Source: Rhodobacterales bacterium HKCCA1288 (GTDB lineage: Bacteria > Pseudomonadota > Alphaproteobacteria > Rhodobacterales > Rhodobacteraceae). Taken from it: DNA of 64,000 nucleotides. Made by a program: the position numbers and the translations under genes. The DNA lies in NCBI GenBank assembly GCA_015693905.1, contig CP065161.1:434001-498000 (forward strand). The letters run 5' to 3'. The notes beneath the pieces are model-generated. The model saw only the letters and a program-made list of their open reading frames with translations, searched no databases and had not been told where the DNA came from. Positions 44,701-54,691 of the stretch are shown piece after piece. Within the stretch, counting starts at the first letter, position 1; each line of letters starts with the position of its first letter.

Positions 44701-46428
44701 ATGATGCTTTTTGCCGATATTCGCGCCTTGGTGATTGACGCTTTGGGTCAGATGGAGGCTGCAGGCACGTTGCCCGCAGGGCTTGATTTCGCCAATGTCG
44801 CGGTTGAACCCCCGCGCGATGCCGCTCATGGCGATATGGCAACGAATGCGGCCATGGTTCTGGCAAAACCTGCAGGGCTAAAGCCACGTGATATCGCCGA
44901 TGCATTGGCCCCGATCCTGATGGCCGACCCGCGGATTGAGACCGCCGATGTGGCGGGGCCAGGCTTTCTGAACCTTCGCCTTTCTGCGCAGACATGGCGC
45001 GAGATGCTGCGCGGCATTGCGCAGGCGCGCGGTGCCTATGGCCGCGTCAATATCGGGCAGGGGCGCAAGGTGAATATCGAATATGTGTCGGCCAACCCGA
45101 CAGGGCCCTTGCATGTGGGGCATACGCGCGGCGCGGTCTTCGGCGATGCTTTGGCCAGCCTGTTGGATTACGCAGGATATGACGTGACGCGCGAATATTA
45201 CATCAATGATGGCGGGGCGCAGGTCGATGTTTTGGCGCGTTCTGTGTATTTGCGCTATCTCGAGGCGCATGGTCAGGCTGTGTCCTTTGAGGATGGCACC
45301 TATCCAGGCGATTACCTAATCGAGGTGGGTCAGGCCCTGAAATCTGAGGTTGGGGATGCGTATCTTGGTCGCCCCGAGGGGGAATGGCTTGCCCCCGTGC
45401 GTGAGTTCGCCATCGCGTCCATGATGCAGCTGATCGAGGCTGATCTCGACAGTCTTGGCGTGAAAATGGATCACTTCTTTAGTGAAAAATCCCTCTATGG
45501 CACGGGGCGGATTGAAGCCGCGATTGAAGACCTTAAGGGTAAGGGCCTGATTTATCGCGGTGTGTTAGAGCCACCAAAGGGCAAAACCCCAGAGGATTGG
45601 GAGCCGCGCGAACAAACCTTGTTCAAATCGACCGAGCATGGCGATGATGTGGATCGCCCGATTATGAAATCGGATGGCGCATGGACATATTTTGCCCCTG
45701 ACATCGCCTATCATTATGACAAGGTCACGCGTGGCTATGATGAATTGATTGACGTCTTTGGCGCCGATCATGGCGGCTATGTCAAACGGATGAAGGCCGC
45801 CGTGGCGGCGCTGTCCGAAAACAAGGTGCCGCTTGATATTAAGCTGACGCAATTGGTGCGCCTCTTCAAAGGCGGCGAGCCGTTTAAGATGTCAAAACGC
45901 GCAGGCACTTTCGTCATGCTGTCTGATGTGGTCGAGGCGGTCGGGCGCGATGTCACGCGCTTTATCATGCTAACCCGCAAGAACGATGCGCCTTTGGATT
46001 TTGATATCGACAAGGTTTTAGAGCAATCCAAAGATAACCCCGTGTTCTATGTTCAATACGCCCATGCCCGCATTCAATCGGTGCTGCGCAAGGCGGGTGA
46101 ATTGGGCATCGCGATAGATCACAAAAATCTGGACGCGATCAACGATCCTGCTGAATTCGCGCTGGTGGCGAAACTCGCGGAATGGCCGCGTGTGGTCGAG
46201 ATCGCGGCACAATCGCACGAGCCGCATCGCATTGCGTTTTTCCTCTATGATCTGGCCGCTGAATTCCACGCACTGTGGAATAAGGGCAATGCCGCACCCC
46301 ATCTGCGCTTTTTGCAAGAAGATGATTTGGCCACGACTTCGGCAAAATTGGCCCTTATTGATGCAGTAGCCGTTGTTATTTCCAACGGTCTTGGTATCTT
46401 AGGGGTAACACCTGCGGATAAAATGTAA
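44701..46428 (+). CDS. argS: Arginyl-tRNA synthetase
   Basis: A 575-residue class I synthetase. It has an N-terminal Add-1-like domain, the HIGH-like motif [18 protein letters not shown] near residue 127, [16 protein letters not shown], and the KMSKS-like [20 protein letters not shown] near 395. A C-terminal anticodon-binding DALR domain starts at about 440. The start at 44701 follows CAGGATGATAAAAC; the second ATG three bases later is equivalent. It leads a same-strand run of argS, SPOR protein, nagZ, scpA and scpB. Confidence 0.95.
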   Translation: MMLFADIRALVIDALGQMEAAGTLPAGLDFANVAVEPPRDAAHGDMATNAAMVLAKPAGLKPRDIADALAPILMADPRIETADVAGPGFLNLRLSAQTWREMLRGIAQARGAYGRVNIGQGRKVNIEYVSANPTGPLHVGHTRGAVFGDALASLLDYAGYDVTREYYINDGGAQVDVLARSVYLRYLEAHGQAVSFEDGTYPGDYLIEVGQALKSEVGDAYLGRPEGEWLAPVREFAIASMMQLIEADLDSLGVKMDHFFSEKSLYGTGRIEAAIEDLKGKGLIYRGVLEPPKGKTPEDWEPREQTLFKSTEHGDDVDRPIMKSDGAWTYFAPDIAYHYDKVTRGYDELIDVFGADHGGYVKRMKAAVAALSENKVPLDIKLTQLVRLFKGGEPFKMSKRAGTFVMLSDVVEAVGRDVTRFIMLTRKNDAPLDFDIDKVLEQSKDNPVFYVQYAHARIQSVLRKAGELGIAIDHKNLDAINDPAEFALVAKLAEWPRVVEIAAQSHEPHRIAFFLYDLAAEFHALWNKGNAAPHLRFLQEDDLATTSAKLALIDAVAVVISNGLGILGVTPADKM

Positions 46429-46529
46429 GGCGATAAACGTCTTCAGCTTCCGCAGGCCAGAGGCAGAGCAGGATAGTGCCGTGACATAAGCCCATAAAAC
46501 AAAGGGCATCACGGCGGAAAAGGGCAGGC

Positions 46530-47681
46530 ATGGCGGCTTATGAAAAAGAACCTCCCGCGCAAAGACCGTTTCAGCGCATAGCGAACTCTGCGCAGGCCAG
46601 ACGCCCTGTCGGGGGGATGGCGGTTGATCCGGCGCGTCTTTTTGCCAACCCGCCGCAAAGATTTGATCCCCCATCCGCGCGCGCGCCACAGATGCCGCAA
46701 GCGGGGTGGGATCCTCTCAGCGCCACAGCCGAGCCCGACCTTCAGGCCTCCGCCGATCAGATCACCGCGAGCCTTGCCGAGGTCGAACGCACGCAGTCTG
46801 TGCGCAAGCTCGGCCTTGGGGTCATGGGGCTGATGTCGGTCGCCATGGTGGCGCTTGGGGCGTATTGGGGATATGAGGCGCTGAAACGGCAAACCCTTGG
46901 TGTGCCTGTGATTGCCGCACCATCCGAGCCGTTTCGCGTGCCGCCGGATGATCCGGGCGGGGTTGAGGCGGATCACATGGGCCTTGCCGTGAATGAGATC
47001 GCCGCAGGGCGTGAGGCGGGGCCTGCAGCCGCGCAAATCATCCTCGCGCCGCCGCCTGTTGATTTGATCGAGGATATAACCCTTTTGGTGACGCCTGAGG
47101 CTGAAATGCCCCAAGCCGCGCCTGAATTGGACATTATCGCGCCTGACAGTTTTGACTTGATCGGGCCGCCTGCGCGGCCTGTCGCGGATGTGCCGCAGGC
47201 GACCGAAGATTTGATCACCGCCCTTTTAGCAGAGGCTTTGGGGGAAAGCCCGAATGCGTCTCAGCCTGATCTTGCGCCTGAGGTCGACAGAATTCCTGCC
47301 TCTGTCGCGGGCGTGGCTGTATCACTTATTCCAACGCCGCGACCCTTTACGATGGATCTGAGCCTTGCGCAGGCGCCCAGTGATGCAAGCCGTGATGACG
47401 TCATTGAAATTGATCCTTCAACCCTTGCCGCGGGGGACATGGTTGTGCAGCTTGGCGCCTTTGACAGCCCCGATGCGGCGCGGCGTGAATGGGATCGGCT
47501 TGCGGCGCAATATGATGGTTTTTTCGAAGGGCGTGGCCGCGTGATTATGGCGGCCAGTTCGGGCGGTCAGGAATTCTTCCGTCTGCGTGTCGCGGGGTTT
47601 GACGGGGTGGATGATGCACGCCGTTTCTGCACGGCGCTCTTGGCATTGGGTCAGGCCTGTATCCCTGCGACCATTCGGTGA
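46530..47681 (+). CDS. SPOR domain-containing membrane protein
   Basis: A 383-residue protein with a basic cytoplasmic N-terminal region of about 90 residues and one membrane helix (LGLGVMGLMSVAMVALGAYW). A long acidic, proline-rich linker follows. The C-terminal SPOR domain runs from about residue 307 (GDMVVQLGAFDSPDAARREW to LRVAGFDGVDDARRFC). SPOR domains bind denuded peptidoglycan at the division site. Position between argS and nagZ is typical of alphaproteobacteria and fits cell-wall turnover. Confidence 0.88.
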   Translation: MAAYEKEPPAQRPFQRIANSAQARRPVGGMAVDPARLFANPPQRFDPPSARAPQMPQAGWDPLSATAEPDLQASADQITASLAEVERTQSVRKLGLGVMGLMSVAMVALGAYWGYEALKRQTLGVPVIAAPSEPFRVPPDDPGGVEADHMGLAVNEIAAGREAGPAAAQIILAPPPVDLIEDITLLVTPEAEMPQAAPELDIIAPDSFDLIGPPARPVADVPQATEDLITALLAEALGESPNASQPDLAPEVDRIPASVAGVAVSLIPTPRPFTMDLSLAQAPSDASRDDVIEIDPSTLAAGDMVVQLGAFDSPDAARREWDRLAAQYDGFFEGRGRVIMAASSGGQEFFRLRVAGFDGVDDARRFCTALLALGQACIPATIR

Positions 47682-47693
47682 GGGGGCAGGGCT

Positions 47694-48707
47694 ATGTCTA
47701 TCCCTTATTCTGCCACAATCCTTGGCTTGAAGGGCCTAAGTTTGTCGGCGGATGAGGCGCAGTTTTTTCGCGCGGCCAACCCTTGGGGATTTATTCTTTT
47801 TGCGCGCAACATTGATACCCCCGACCAACTGCGGGCCTTAACCGATAGCTTGCGCGATTGTGTTGGGTGGGATGCGCCCATTTTGATTGACCAAGAGGGC
47901 GGGCGTGTGCAGCGCATGGGGCCACCGCATTGGCGGCACTGGACACCGCCCCTTGATATGATCGCAGGCCGTGATCCGCACTCGGCTGCGCGCGCCTTAT
48001 ATTTGCGCGCGGCCTATATCGGGCTTGAGATGCGTGCCGTGGGGCTTGACGTTAATTGCGCGCCTTTGGCGGATGTCGCGCGGCCTGAAACTCATGCGGT
48101 GTTAAAAAATCGCCTTTACGGGTTTGCGCCTGACACAGTTGCAACCTTTGCCCGTGCCTATGCACAAGGGTTGATGGATGCGGGCGTGGCCCCGATTTTG
48201 AAACATCTGCCCGGATATGGTCTTGGTCAGGTGGATAGCCATCTCAGCTGCCCCCGTGTCAGTGCCGCGCCCAGTGAATTGAAGGCGGTTGATTTCGCGG
48301 CCTTTCGGCCCCTGATTGATCTGCCAATGGGGATGAGCGCGCATATCATATATGAGGCAGTTGACCCCGACCTGCCTGCAACCCTGTCGCCTGTGCTGAT
48401 GCGGATGATCCGCGAGGATATTGGGTATCAAGGGTTGATGATGACCGATGATATCTCGATGGGGGCGCTTGGGGGCAGTTTGGCAGAACGCAGCACACAG
48501 GCCCGCGCAGCGGGCTGTGATGTGATTTTGCATTGCAATGGCAAGCTGCCCGAAATGGAGGAGGTCGTTGCCCATTCTGGACAGTTGGACGGGATCGCGG
48601 CAAAACGCGCGCAGGCGGCACTTTTGGCCCGCAAATCCGCGACATCGCTTGACTTATATGCGATAGATGCCGAACTTCGCAGCCTAAGCGAAAAAGGCCC
48701 AGTATGA
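47694..48707 (+). CDS. nagZ: Beta-N-acetylhexosaminidase NagZ
   Basis: A 337-residue family GH3 enzyme that trims GlcNAc from anhydro-muropeptides during wall recycling. Conserved blocks are ILIDQEGGRVQRMGPPHW, the catalytic-loop Asp-Ser-His in GQVDSHLSCPRV, and GLMMTDDISMGAL with the nucleophile Asp. The usual KHFPGHG substrate-binding motif reads KHLPGYG, so the second histidine is a tyrosine. Start and end are tight: 12 bases after the SPOR gene and a four-base overlap with scpA. Confidence 0.92.
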   Translation: MSIPYSATILGLKGLSLSADEAQFFRAANPWGFILFARNIDTPDQLRALTDSLRDCVGWDAPILIDQEGGRVQRMGPPHWRHWTPPLDMIAGRDPHSAARALYLRAAYIGLEMRAVGLDVNCAPLADVARPETHAVLKNRLYGFAPDTVATFARAYAQGLMDAGVAPILKHLPGYGLGQVDSHLSCPRVSAAPSELKAVDFAAFRPLIDLPMGMSAHIIYEAVDPDLPATLSPVLMRMIREDIGYQGLMMTDDISMGALGGSLAERSTQARAAGCDVILHCNGKLPEMEEVVAHSGQLDGIAAKRAQAALLARKSATSLDLYAIDAELRSLSEKGPV

Positions 48708-49534
48708 GCGATACACCTGCGCTGCCCCCTGAGGCGGCAAATGACAATCTTCTCGCCGATCCCGGTGAATGGGATAGCGTGGCCGAACGCCGCGCGGCCG
48801 AGGCGTTGATTGTTGATGTCGATGGGTTTGAAGGGCCGCTTGACCTATTGCTGACATTGTCGCGCACGCAAAAGGTGGATTTGCGCAAAATATCGGTGTT
48901 GCGATTGGCCGAACAATATTTGGCCTTCGTGGAAGAAGCGCGCAAATTACGGATTGAATTGGCAGCGGATTACTTGGTTATGGCCGCGTGGTTGGCCTAT
49001 CTCAAATCGCGCCTCTTATTGCCGCCTGATCCCGAAGAAGAGGGCCCGTCAGGCGAAGAATTGGCGGCGCATTTGGCCTTCCAGTTGGAGCGATTAAGCG
49101 CCATGCGTGAATGCGCGGCCAAGTTGATGGCGCGGGATCGTTTGGGACGGGATCGTTTCGTGCGTGGCATTCCCGAGACCGTTACCCATGCCCGCAAGGT
49201 CAAATATACCGCAAACCTTCTTGATTTGATGCAAGGTTATGCCCGGATTAGAACCCGTGATGATTTTCGCCCCTTTGTCATGGATCGCGACAGCGTCTTT
49301 ACAATGGAGCAAGCCCTAGAGCGGATGCGCGGTCTGATCGGATATGCGGGCGAGTGGACGGATATCTTGACCTATCTGCCCGATGGGTGGGGCATGGATC
49401 CGAAAAAACGCCGCTCTGCCACTGCGGCCACATTTGCGGCGAGTTTGGAATTGGTAAAGGCGGGAAAATTGGTCATTCGCCAAGCGGAAACATTCGCGCC
49501 AATTGAAGTGAAACGAAGGGATGATGAAAGATGA
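48704..49534 (+). CDS. scpA: Segregation and condensation protein A
   Basis: A 276-residue kleisin that bridges the SMC heads. It has the N-terminal helix block DGFEGPLDLLLTLSRTQKVD and ISVLRLAEQYLAFVEEARKL. AADYLVMAAWLAYLKSRLLL follows, and the C-terminal winged-helix segment is near the end (RRSATAATFAASLELVKAGK). It overlaps nagZ and scpB by four bases each, so translation is coupled. Confidence 0.94.
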   Translation: MSDTPALPPEAANDNLLADPGEWDSVAERRAAEALIVDVDGFEGPLDLLLTLSRTQKVDLRKISVLRLAEQYLAFVEEARKLRIELAADYLVMAAWLAYLKSRLLLPPDPEEEGPSGEELAAHLAFQLERLSAMRECAAKLMARDRLGRDRFVRGIPETVTHARKVKYTANLLDLMQGYARIRTRDDFRPFVMDRDSVFTMEQALERMRGLIGYAGEWTDILTYLPDGWGMDPKKRRSATAATFAASLELVKAGKLVIRQAETFAPIEVKRRDDER

Positions 49535-50268
49535 GCGGCGTGGCGGATACACCTGAAACTTCACCCGAAACACCTGCTGAAGCACCCTCAAACACGCCTG
49601 AGAAGAGCCTGTTTCAAGCGCCCCCTTTGGCGGAACAGGAACGCATGATTGAGGCCTTGCTTTTTGCCAGTGCCGAGCCTGTCTCAATCCGCGAGATGGA
49701 AGCACGTCTTCCGCATGGTTGTGATCCTGCTGAAGCCTTGCAACTGCTGCGCCGCCGCTATGAGGGGCGCGGTGTGAATGTGGTCAAAGTGGGTGACGCA
49801 TGGGCGATGCGCACCAGTGCTGATCTGGGCTTTCTGATGAGCCGCGAAACGGTCGAGACACGGAAACTGTCGCGCGCGGCAATCGAAACCTTGGCAATCG
49901 TGGCCTATCATCAACCTGTGACACGCGCCGAGATTGAAGAAATCCGCGGCGTGTCGGTCAATCGGGGCACGATTGATCAATTGATTGAAATGGAATGGAT
50001 CAAATTTGGCCGCCGCAAGATGACGCCGGGCCGGCCCGTCACATTCGTGGTGACGCCTGCGTTTTTGGATCATTTCGGTTTGGAATCTGCCCGCGATTTG
50101 CCGGGCGTGAAGGAATTGCGCGATGCGGGGCTGCTCGACAATCGCCCACGCGGCTTGAACCTGTCCGAGGAGGGCGCAGAAGCCCCAGAGGAGGAGGAGG
50201 GCGGTCTTCCCTTTGATATGGATGACGCAGATGAGGATGGCGCCTTGTTCGAGGATGACGCGCCCTGA
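49531..50268 (+). CDS. scpB: Segregation and condensation protein B
   Basis: A 245-residue SMC-ScpAB partner with two winged-helix domains. It contains MIEALLFASAEPVSIREMEA, SRAAIETLAIVAYHQPVTRA, EIEEIRGVSVNRGTIDQLIE and GRRKMTPGRPVTFVVTPAFL, all family signatures. The 40-residue C-terminal tail is acidic (EEEEGG, DDADEDG). It is 80 bases upstream of a small protein gene. Confidence 0.94.
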   Translation: MSGVADTPETSPETPAEAPSNTPEKSLFQAPPLAEQERMIEALLFASAEPVSIREMEARLPHGCDPAEALQLLRRRYEGRGVNVVKVGDAWAMRTSADLGFLMSRETVETRKLSRAAIETLAIVAYHQPVTRAEIEEIRGVSVNRGTIDQLIEMEWIKFGRRKMTPGRPVTFVVTPAFLDHFGLESARDLPGVKELRDAGLLDNRPRGLNLSEEGAEAPEEEEGGLPFDMDDADEDGALFEDDAP

Positions 50269-50348
50269 TTTTGCCCCAATACGCTGGTATTATCTCACAT
50301 GGCCCGCGGTCTGCGGGTCTTGTTTTAGGGGCCGCGATTGAGGGTGAG

Positions 50349-50531
50349 ATGAGCAACCTTATTTCAGCACTGATCCGTATGGTGATAAGGCGGATGGTTT
50401 GGCGTGGGGTGAATAAAGCAACCGACCATGTCGCGCGGCGGGGCGCGCGCGGTGATCCTGCACAGGCCCGTGCGACTGAGCGCCGTCTGCGCCAGACTAC
50501 CGGTCTTATGCGGCGGTTCATGCGGTTCTGA
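50349..50531 (+). CDS. Small basic hypothetical protein
   Basis: A 60-residue protein beginning MSNLISALIRMVIRRMVWRG, with an amphipathic or weakly hydrophobic N-terminal helix and a strongly Arg-rich remainder ending LMRRFMRF. GAGGG lies five bases before the ATG, and a strong terminator follows directly after the stop, which supports it being a real last gene of the argS-scpB run. I do not recognise a characterised family. It may be membrane-peripheral. Confidence 0.7.
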   Translation: MSNLISALIRMVIRRMVWRGVNKATDHVARRGARGDPAQARATERRLRQTTGLMRRFMRF

Positions 50532-50535
50532 ATAA

Positions 50536-50564
50536 AAAAGGCGCAAGCATTGCTTGCGCCTTTT
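50536..50564. terminator. Bidirectional terminator between scp run and glnA
   Basis: A perfect 13-base-pair stem, AAAAGGCGCAAGC and GCTTGCGCCTTTT, around ATT. It has T residues after it on the plus strand and As before it, which gives Us for the minus strand. It sits five bases after the small protein stop and 19 bases past the glnA stop, so it can end both transcripts. Confidence 0.92.
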
Positions 50565-50582
50565 CTGTTCGATTTCTGCTGC

Positions 50583-51989
50583 TTAGCAGGAGAAATACAT
50601 CTTGTATTCCACAGGGTGTGGGGTGTGTTCGAAGGCATAGACCTCCTGCCACTTAAGCGCGGCATAGGCATCGATTTGATCCTTCGTGAACACATCGCCT
50701 TTGAGCAGGAAGTCGTGATCTTTTTCCAGCTCTTCCAATGCCTCGCGCAAGGATGCGCAAACAGTTGGGATTTCGGCCAATTCTTCTGGGGGCAGATCAT
50801 ACAGATCTTTGTCAGAAGGCTCACCTGGGTGGATTTTGTTCTGAATGCCGTCCAGACCTGCCATCAACAAGGCCGAGAAGGCCAAGTAGGGGTTTGCGGA
50901 TGGATCAGGGAAGCGGGCCTCAACGCGCTTGGCTTTGGGGCTTTCTGTCCATGGAATACGCACGCAGCCCGAACGGTTCCGTGCAGAATAAGCGCGCAGA
51001 ACGGGGGCTTCGAAGCCGGGGATCAGACGCTTATAGCTGTTGGTGGATGGGTTTGTGAACGCGTTCAACGCTTTGGCGTGCTTGAGGATGCCGCCGATGA
51101 AGTAAAGCGCCTCATCTGACAGATCCGCGTATTTGTCGCCTGCAAACAAGGGCTTGCCATCTTTCCAGATCGACATGTTCACATGCATCCCCGTGCCGTT
51201 ATCGCCTGCCATAGGCTTGGGCATGAAGGTGGCTGTTTTGCCATAGGCATGGGCCACGTTCTGGATGATGTATTTATATTTCAGGATGTTGTCGCCCTGT
51301 TCGGTCAATGTCCCGAAAATCAGGCCCAATTCATGCTGACAGGTCGCCACTTCGTGGTGATGCTTGTCCACTTTCATCCCGATGGATTTCATGGTCGACA
51401 GCATTTCAGAGCGCAGGTCTTGGGCTTCGTCAATTGGGTTCACAGGGAAGTAGCCGCCCTTGTGGCCCGCGCGATGGCCCATATTGCCCATCTCGAACTC
51501 AGCATCGGTGTTCCATGCGGCTGCGACCGCGTCAATTTCGTAACCCACTTTGTTTGGGGCGACCGAGTAGCGCACATCATCGAAGATGAAGAATTCGGCT
51601 TCTGGGCCGAAATAGGCCACATCGCCAATCCCTGTGGATTTCAGATAGGCCTCTGCCTTAACGGCGGTGCCGCGTGGGTCACGCTCGTAAGGCTCGCCCG
51701 TGTCGGGCTCGACCACGTTACAATGCACGCACAGGGTTTTCTCTGCGTAGAACGGATCAATATAAGCGCTGTCTGTGTCTGCCATCAATTTCATGTCGGA
51801 GGCTTCGATGCCTTTCCAACCAGAAATGGAGGAGCCGTCAAACATGAAGCCCTCATCGAGGAAATCTTCATCAACCAGATCAGACATCACGGTAACGTGC
51901 TGGATCTTGCCGCGCGGGTCTGTGAAACGAATATCGACATATGCGATGTCTTCGTCTTTGATCAGTTTAAGAACCTTGTCTTTGCTCAT
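50583..51989 (-). CDS. glnA: Glutamine synthetase, type I
   Basis: A 468-residue ATP-dependent ammonia-assimilating enzyme. It shows [20 protein letters not shown], the metal-binding [10 protein letters not shown], the ATP-binding and catalytic [18 protein letters not shown], and [16 protein letters not shown]. The adenylylation site lies in [11 protein letters not shown], so activity is probably controlled by the GlnE/PII cascade. It follows glnB on the same strand, a standard pair, and ends at the shared terminator. Confidence 0.97.
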   Translation of the reverse strand: MSKDKVLKLIKDEDIAYVDIRFTDPRGKIQHVTVMSDLVDEDFLDEGFMFDGSSISGWKGIEASDMKLMADTDSAYIDPFYAEKTLCVHCNVVEPDTGEPYERDPRGTAVKAEAYLKSTGIGDVAYFGPEAEFFIFDDVRYSVAPNKVGYEIDAVAAAWNTDAEFEMGNMGHRAGHKGGYFPVNPIDEAQDLRSEMLSTMKSIGMKVDKHHHEVATCQHELGLIFGTLTEQGDNILKYKYIIQNVAHAYGKTATFMPKPMAGDNGTGMHVNMSIWKDGKPLFAGDKYADLSDEALYFIGGILKHAKALNAFTNPSTNSYKRLIPGFEAPVLRAYSARNRSGCVRIPWTESPKAKRVEARFPDPSANPYLAFSALLMAGLDGIQNKIHPGEPSDKDLYDLPPEELAEIPTVCASLREALEELEKDHDFLLKGDVFTKDQIDAYAALKWQEVYAFEHTPHPVEYKMYFSC

Positions 51990-52031
51990 CGTGACCTTCC
52001 CTTACATTTTGGTCTTTGGGGAGTGAGATAG

Positions 52032-52059
52032 GGCCAAAGAGACCCTGGCTATTTTGGCC
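52032..52059 (-). other. Inverted repeat between glnB and glnA
   Basis: GGCCAAA (52032-52038) and TTTGGCC (52053-52059) are a 7-base inverted repeat around a 14-base loop in the 77-base glnB-glnA gap. It could partly attenuate read-through and set the glnB:glnA ratio. There is no clear U-run. Confidence 0.35.
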
Positions 52060-52066
52060 TCATGCC

Positions 52067-52507
<441 letters not shown>

Positions 52508-52525
52508 TTAGAGACTTGCAACATA

Positions 52526-52544
52526 TTTGTGCGCTGCGCACAAA
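52526..52544. promoter_or_regulatory. Palindrome upstream of glnB
   Basis: TTTGTGCGC T GCGCACAAA is a perfect 9-base inverted repeat, about 120-140 bases upstream of the glnB start. It looks like an operator, possibly for an NtrC-type activator given its position, although its sequence is only loosely like enteric NtrC sites (TGCAC-N5-GTGCA). Confidence 0.45.
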
Positions 52545-52570
52545 ATTTAATCAGTTTGAAAACTGTGACT

Positions 52571-53056
52571 TTAGGCTGCGGCCTGATCGACTGAACGGGC
52601 CGCCTGTAGGATCAGCCCATTGGCAAAAATCTGGACATCGCGCGCAAAATGCAAGGCCAACAAGCGCGCCTGTGGCAGATTGCGATACCTAACGCGCCGC
52701 TGCCCGATGAAATCCCGCGCAAAGGCCATGTCACCTTGGCGCGTTTTCAACAATTGACTGGGAAAGAGATCACAAGGCTGCGTCTGGTCAGAGCCAAGCG
52801 CATAGGCCTCAAGATGCACCACGCGCAGGGGGTGGGCGAGATGCACAGGCATCATTGCCTGAAGGGGCAGGGCGCCAATACTGGTGATGACACGATCCCC
52901 CACATAGAGATGTTCTGCGGGCAAGGCCCCCTCAAGGGTGAGAATGGGCAAATTTGCCATAATGAGCTGCGTCTCTAGAGCGGGCTTTGCGTCAATTGGG
53001 CTTTGCACCAAATCGCGCAACCCCATAAGCATCGCAGGGCTAACGGGAATTGTCAT
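52571..53056 (-). CDS. Hint-like domain protein, divergent
   Basis: A 161-residue protein with a stretch LPILTLEGALPAEHLYVGD followed by RVITSIGALPLQAM, similar in layout to the Hedgehog/intein (Hint) domains common in Rhodobacteraceae (TxxGxxxVExLxxGDxVxT). The catalytic N-terminal cysteine and usual C-terminal His-Asn pair are not apparent, so self-processing is unlikely. It could be a degenerate relative. The start at 53056 has weak GAG upstream; an ATG at 53071 is an alternative. The function is unknown. Confidence 0.5.
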   Translation of the reverse strand: MTIPVSPAMLMGLRDLVQSPIDAKPALETQLIMANLPILTLEGALPAEHLYVGDRVITSIGALPLQAMMPVHLAHPLRVVHLEAYALGSDQTQPCDLFPSQLLKTRQGDMAFARDFIGQRRVRYRNLPQARLLALHFARDVQIFANGLILQAARSVDQAAA

Positions 53057-53240
53057 TTGTTTTGCTCGCATTTGACGCGGGTCTTTGCCCGCTTTTGCCT
53101 CTGTGGGGAGGTAACATCAGAAATAAGGCGAAATTGTGGCGCAGCCTTTGGTGCGGGGCGATGCGGCCTTTGAGAAATTGCAAAAAGGGTAATTTTCCCC
53201 CTCGCACTCCGCAAAGGCCTCTGCTAAGGACAGCTCCGTT

Positions 53241-53325
53241 GCGGGTGTGGCGAAATTGGTAGACGCACCAGATTTAGGTTCTGGCGCCGCAAGGCGTGGG
53301 GGTTCAAGTCCCTCCACCCGCACCA
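53241..53325 (+). tRNA. tRNA-Leu (TAG anticodon)
   Basis: An 85-base type II tRNA with encoded CCA. The acceptor stem GCGGGTG (53241-53247) pairs with CACCCGC (53315-53321). The D-arm holds GGCGAAATTGGTAGACGC, the anticodon stem CCAGA/TCTGG carries loop TTTAGGT (anticodon TAG), and a variable arm CGCCGCAAGGCG follows. The T-arm is GGGGGTTCAAGTCCCTCC. The long variable arm and anticodon are leucine-specific. Confidence 0.95.
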
Positions 53326-53366
53326 AATCATGATAAATTTATGCGCTTTGACAATATTGGCGCAGC

Positions 53367-53948
53367 TCACTTTGGCCAAAGGCCACCCAAAGCGCGCAAG
53401 TAGCGCTTGTGCCGTGGGAAGCCCCAGATAAACAAACCTGAAAATCCAAAAATAATCAGGGCCCAAGCGGTTATATCCGCTAAAATTGTGCCAAAGCGTG
53501 TATCGACCCAACCCAGATTGTGGAAGGTTGATAAAAATCGACCCCAATAGATTTTGCGATGCAATCGGGTGCCATCAGGCGCAAAGGTTGTGCGGGTGAG
53601 ACGGGTTTTGTGGTAGAAATGCCCTGTATCAGCGGCGACAATCACCTGTGCCCGTTCACCTAAAAACTGATAACCACGAAAGCCATGATAGGTGGTTTGT
53701 TTGGCATCTGTGATAACAAGATCGGGAAAGTGATCTTCCACCAAGGCCAGCGCCTGCGCCGCTGATAGCGGTGCGTCAAGCATGGCTTCGGAGAGGGCGG
53801 TCTCGTCATATTCACCCGAGGGCAGGATATTTAACACCGCTTGTTGGTGATTGAAATAAAACCCCGAAAACCCAAACAAGATGATCCACGGCAAAATCAG
53901 CAATCCAAGCCAACTGTGTAGAGTTCGGATGAAGCGAAAAACGCGCAT
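53367..53948 (-). CDS. Short PepSY-associated membrane protein
   Basis: A 193-residue protein with an N-terminal helix (LHSWLGLLILPWIILFGFSG), a periplasmic PepSY-like domain (SAAQALALVEDHFPDLVITD, GYQFLGERAQVIVAADTG) and a C-terminal helix (ILADITAWALIIFGFSGLFI). The histidine in RTLHSWLGL and the one in STFHNLGW resemble PepSY_TM proteins, which are linked with membrane electron transfer and haem or iron handling. It is the last gene of a four-gene minus-strand operon, five bases after the kinase-like gene. GAGGGG eight bases upstream supports the start. Confidence 0.8.
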   Translation of the reverse strand: MRVFRFIRTLHSWLGLLILPWIILFGFSGFYFNHQQAVLNILPSGEYDETALSEAMLDAPLSAAQALALVEDHFPDLVITDAKQTTYHGFRGYQFLGERAQVIVAADTGHFYHKTRLTRTTFAPDGTRLHRKIYWGRFLSTFHNLGWVDTRFGTILADITAWALIIFGFSGLFIWGFPRHKRYLRALGGLWPK

Positions 53949-53953
53949 TGGAT

Positions 53954-54685
53954 TTACCCCTCTAGGGTTTCAGAGTGAAAATTCGTCAGCGATTTCGAGA
54001 TTGAAAAGGTTTTGATCCGCGCCAAGAGTTGCGTCAGAGGAACTGGCGCAGGGGTCGGGGTCAGCTCGACAATTTCATCGGGGAAAAAAGCGAAGCCTGC
54101 AGGCGCGATGTCAAAAGCATCCCGCCGTGAATAGGCGATGGATTTGCCCGCGATGAAGCGCTGCCCAAGATCAGTGTCGAGTTTGGGCAGGGGGCGGCGC
54201 ATCCTGAGCGGCAGACCAAGACAAATGAAGCGATTTTTGCTGCGATCCCAGAGCAGGAGATCATCCGCGAATATGCGATCCCCGCGATAGGCGTGGTGAA
54301 AGGATAGGGTGGATTTACCAACGCCCTTTTTGCCGAATGCGATTTGTGTTGCTCCCTTTGTCCCAAATGCGGCGCAATGCAAAAGCGTGGCATTTGAGGA
54401 TTGCGCGGCACAGCAATAGGCAAGATCCAAACAAAGATAATTCAGCGCATCAATCGGGTCTGGGCTGTGGTTGATGATCATCTGGGTGCGACCCGAAATC
54501 TTAAGCACCGCATCACTCTTGGTCACAATGATGTCCAATCGTGGTGGATTTGTCGCCTCCACGATCTGCCAACCCGTAAGGCAGGTTTCAATTAACTGTA
54601 AGAAGGGGGCAGGGCAGCGCAAGTAAAGGCAAAAATCCCCGCCTTTGAGTTGCGCTGTCCTTATCGTGCCCCAGTCTAGTGTCAC
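53954..54685 (-). CDS. HPr kinase-like P-loop protein
   Basis: A 243-residue protein with an HprK C-terminal type P-loop domain. Walker A GKKGVGKST is at about residues 118-126 and RGDRIFADDLLLW at 134-146, like the LVADDAV segment of HPr kinase. No HPr or PTS gene is near. Related HprK-like kinases act outside PTS control, including those that phosphorylate lasso peptides. It appears to start at GTG (54685), with GGAG ten bases upstream, seven bases after the lipoprotein stop. Its substrate is unknown; the Ser-rich exported protein encoded first in the operon is a candidate, by inference. Confidence 0.75.
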   Translation of the reverse strand: MTLDWGTIRTAQLKGGDFCLYLRCPAPFLQLIETCLTGWQIVEATNPPRLDIIVTKSDAVLKISGRTQMIINHSPDPIDALNYLCLDLAYCCAAQSSNATLLHCAAFGTKGATQIAFGKKGVGKSTLSFHHAYRGDRIFADDLLLWDRSKNRFICLGLPLRMRRPLPKLDTDLGQRFIAGKSIAYSRRDAFDIAPAGFAFFPDEIVELTPTPAPVPLTQLLARIKTFSISKSLTNFHSETLEG

Positions 54686-54691
54686 GGCAGA

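Noticed and set aside
53954-54685. Canonical HPr kinase/phosphorylase (hprK) call
   Set aside because: The N-terminal part does not look like HprK, no HPr, PTS enzyme or two-component partner is adjacent, and the context is an exported-protein operon. A looser HprK-like label was used.
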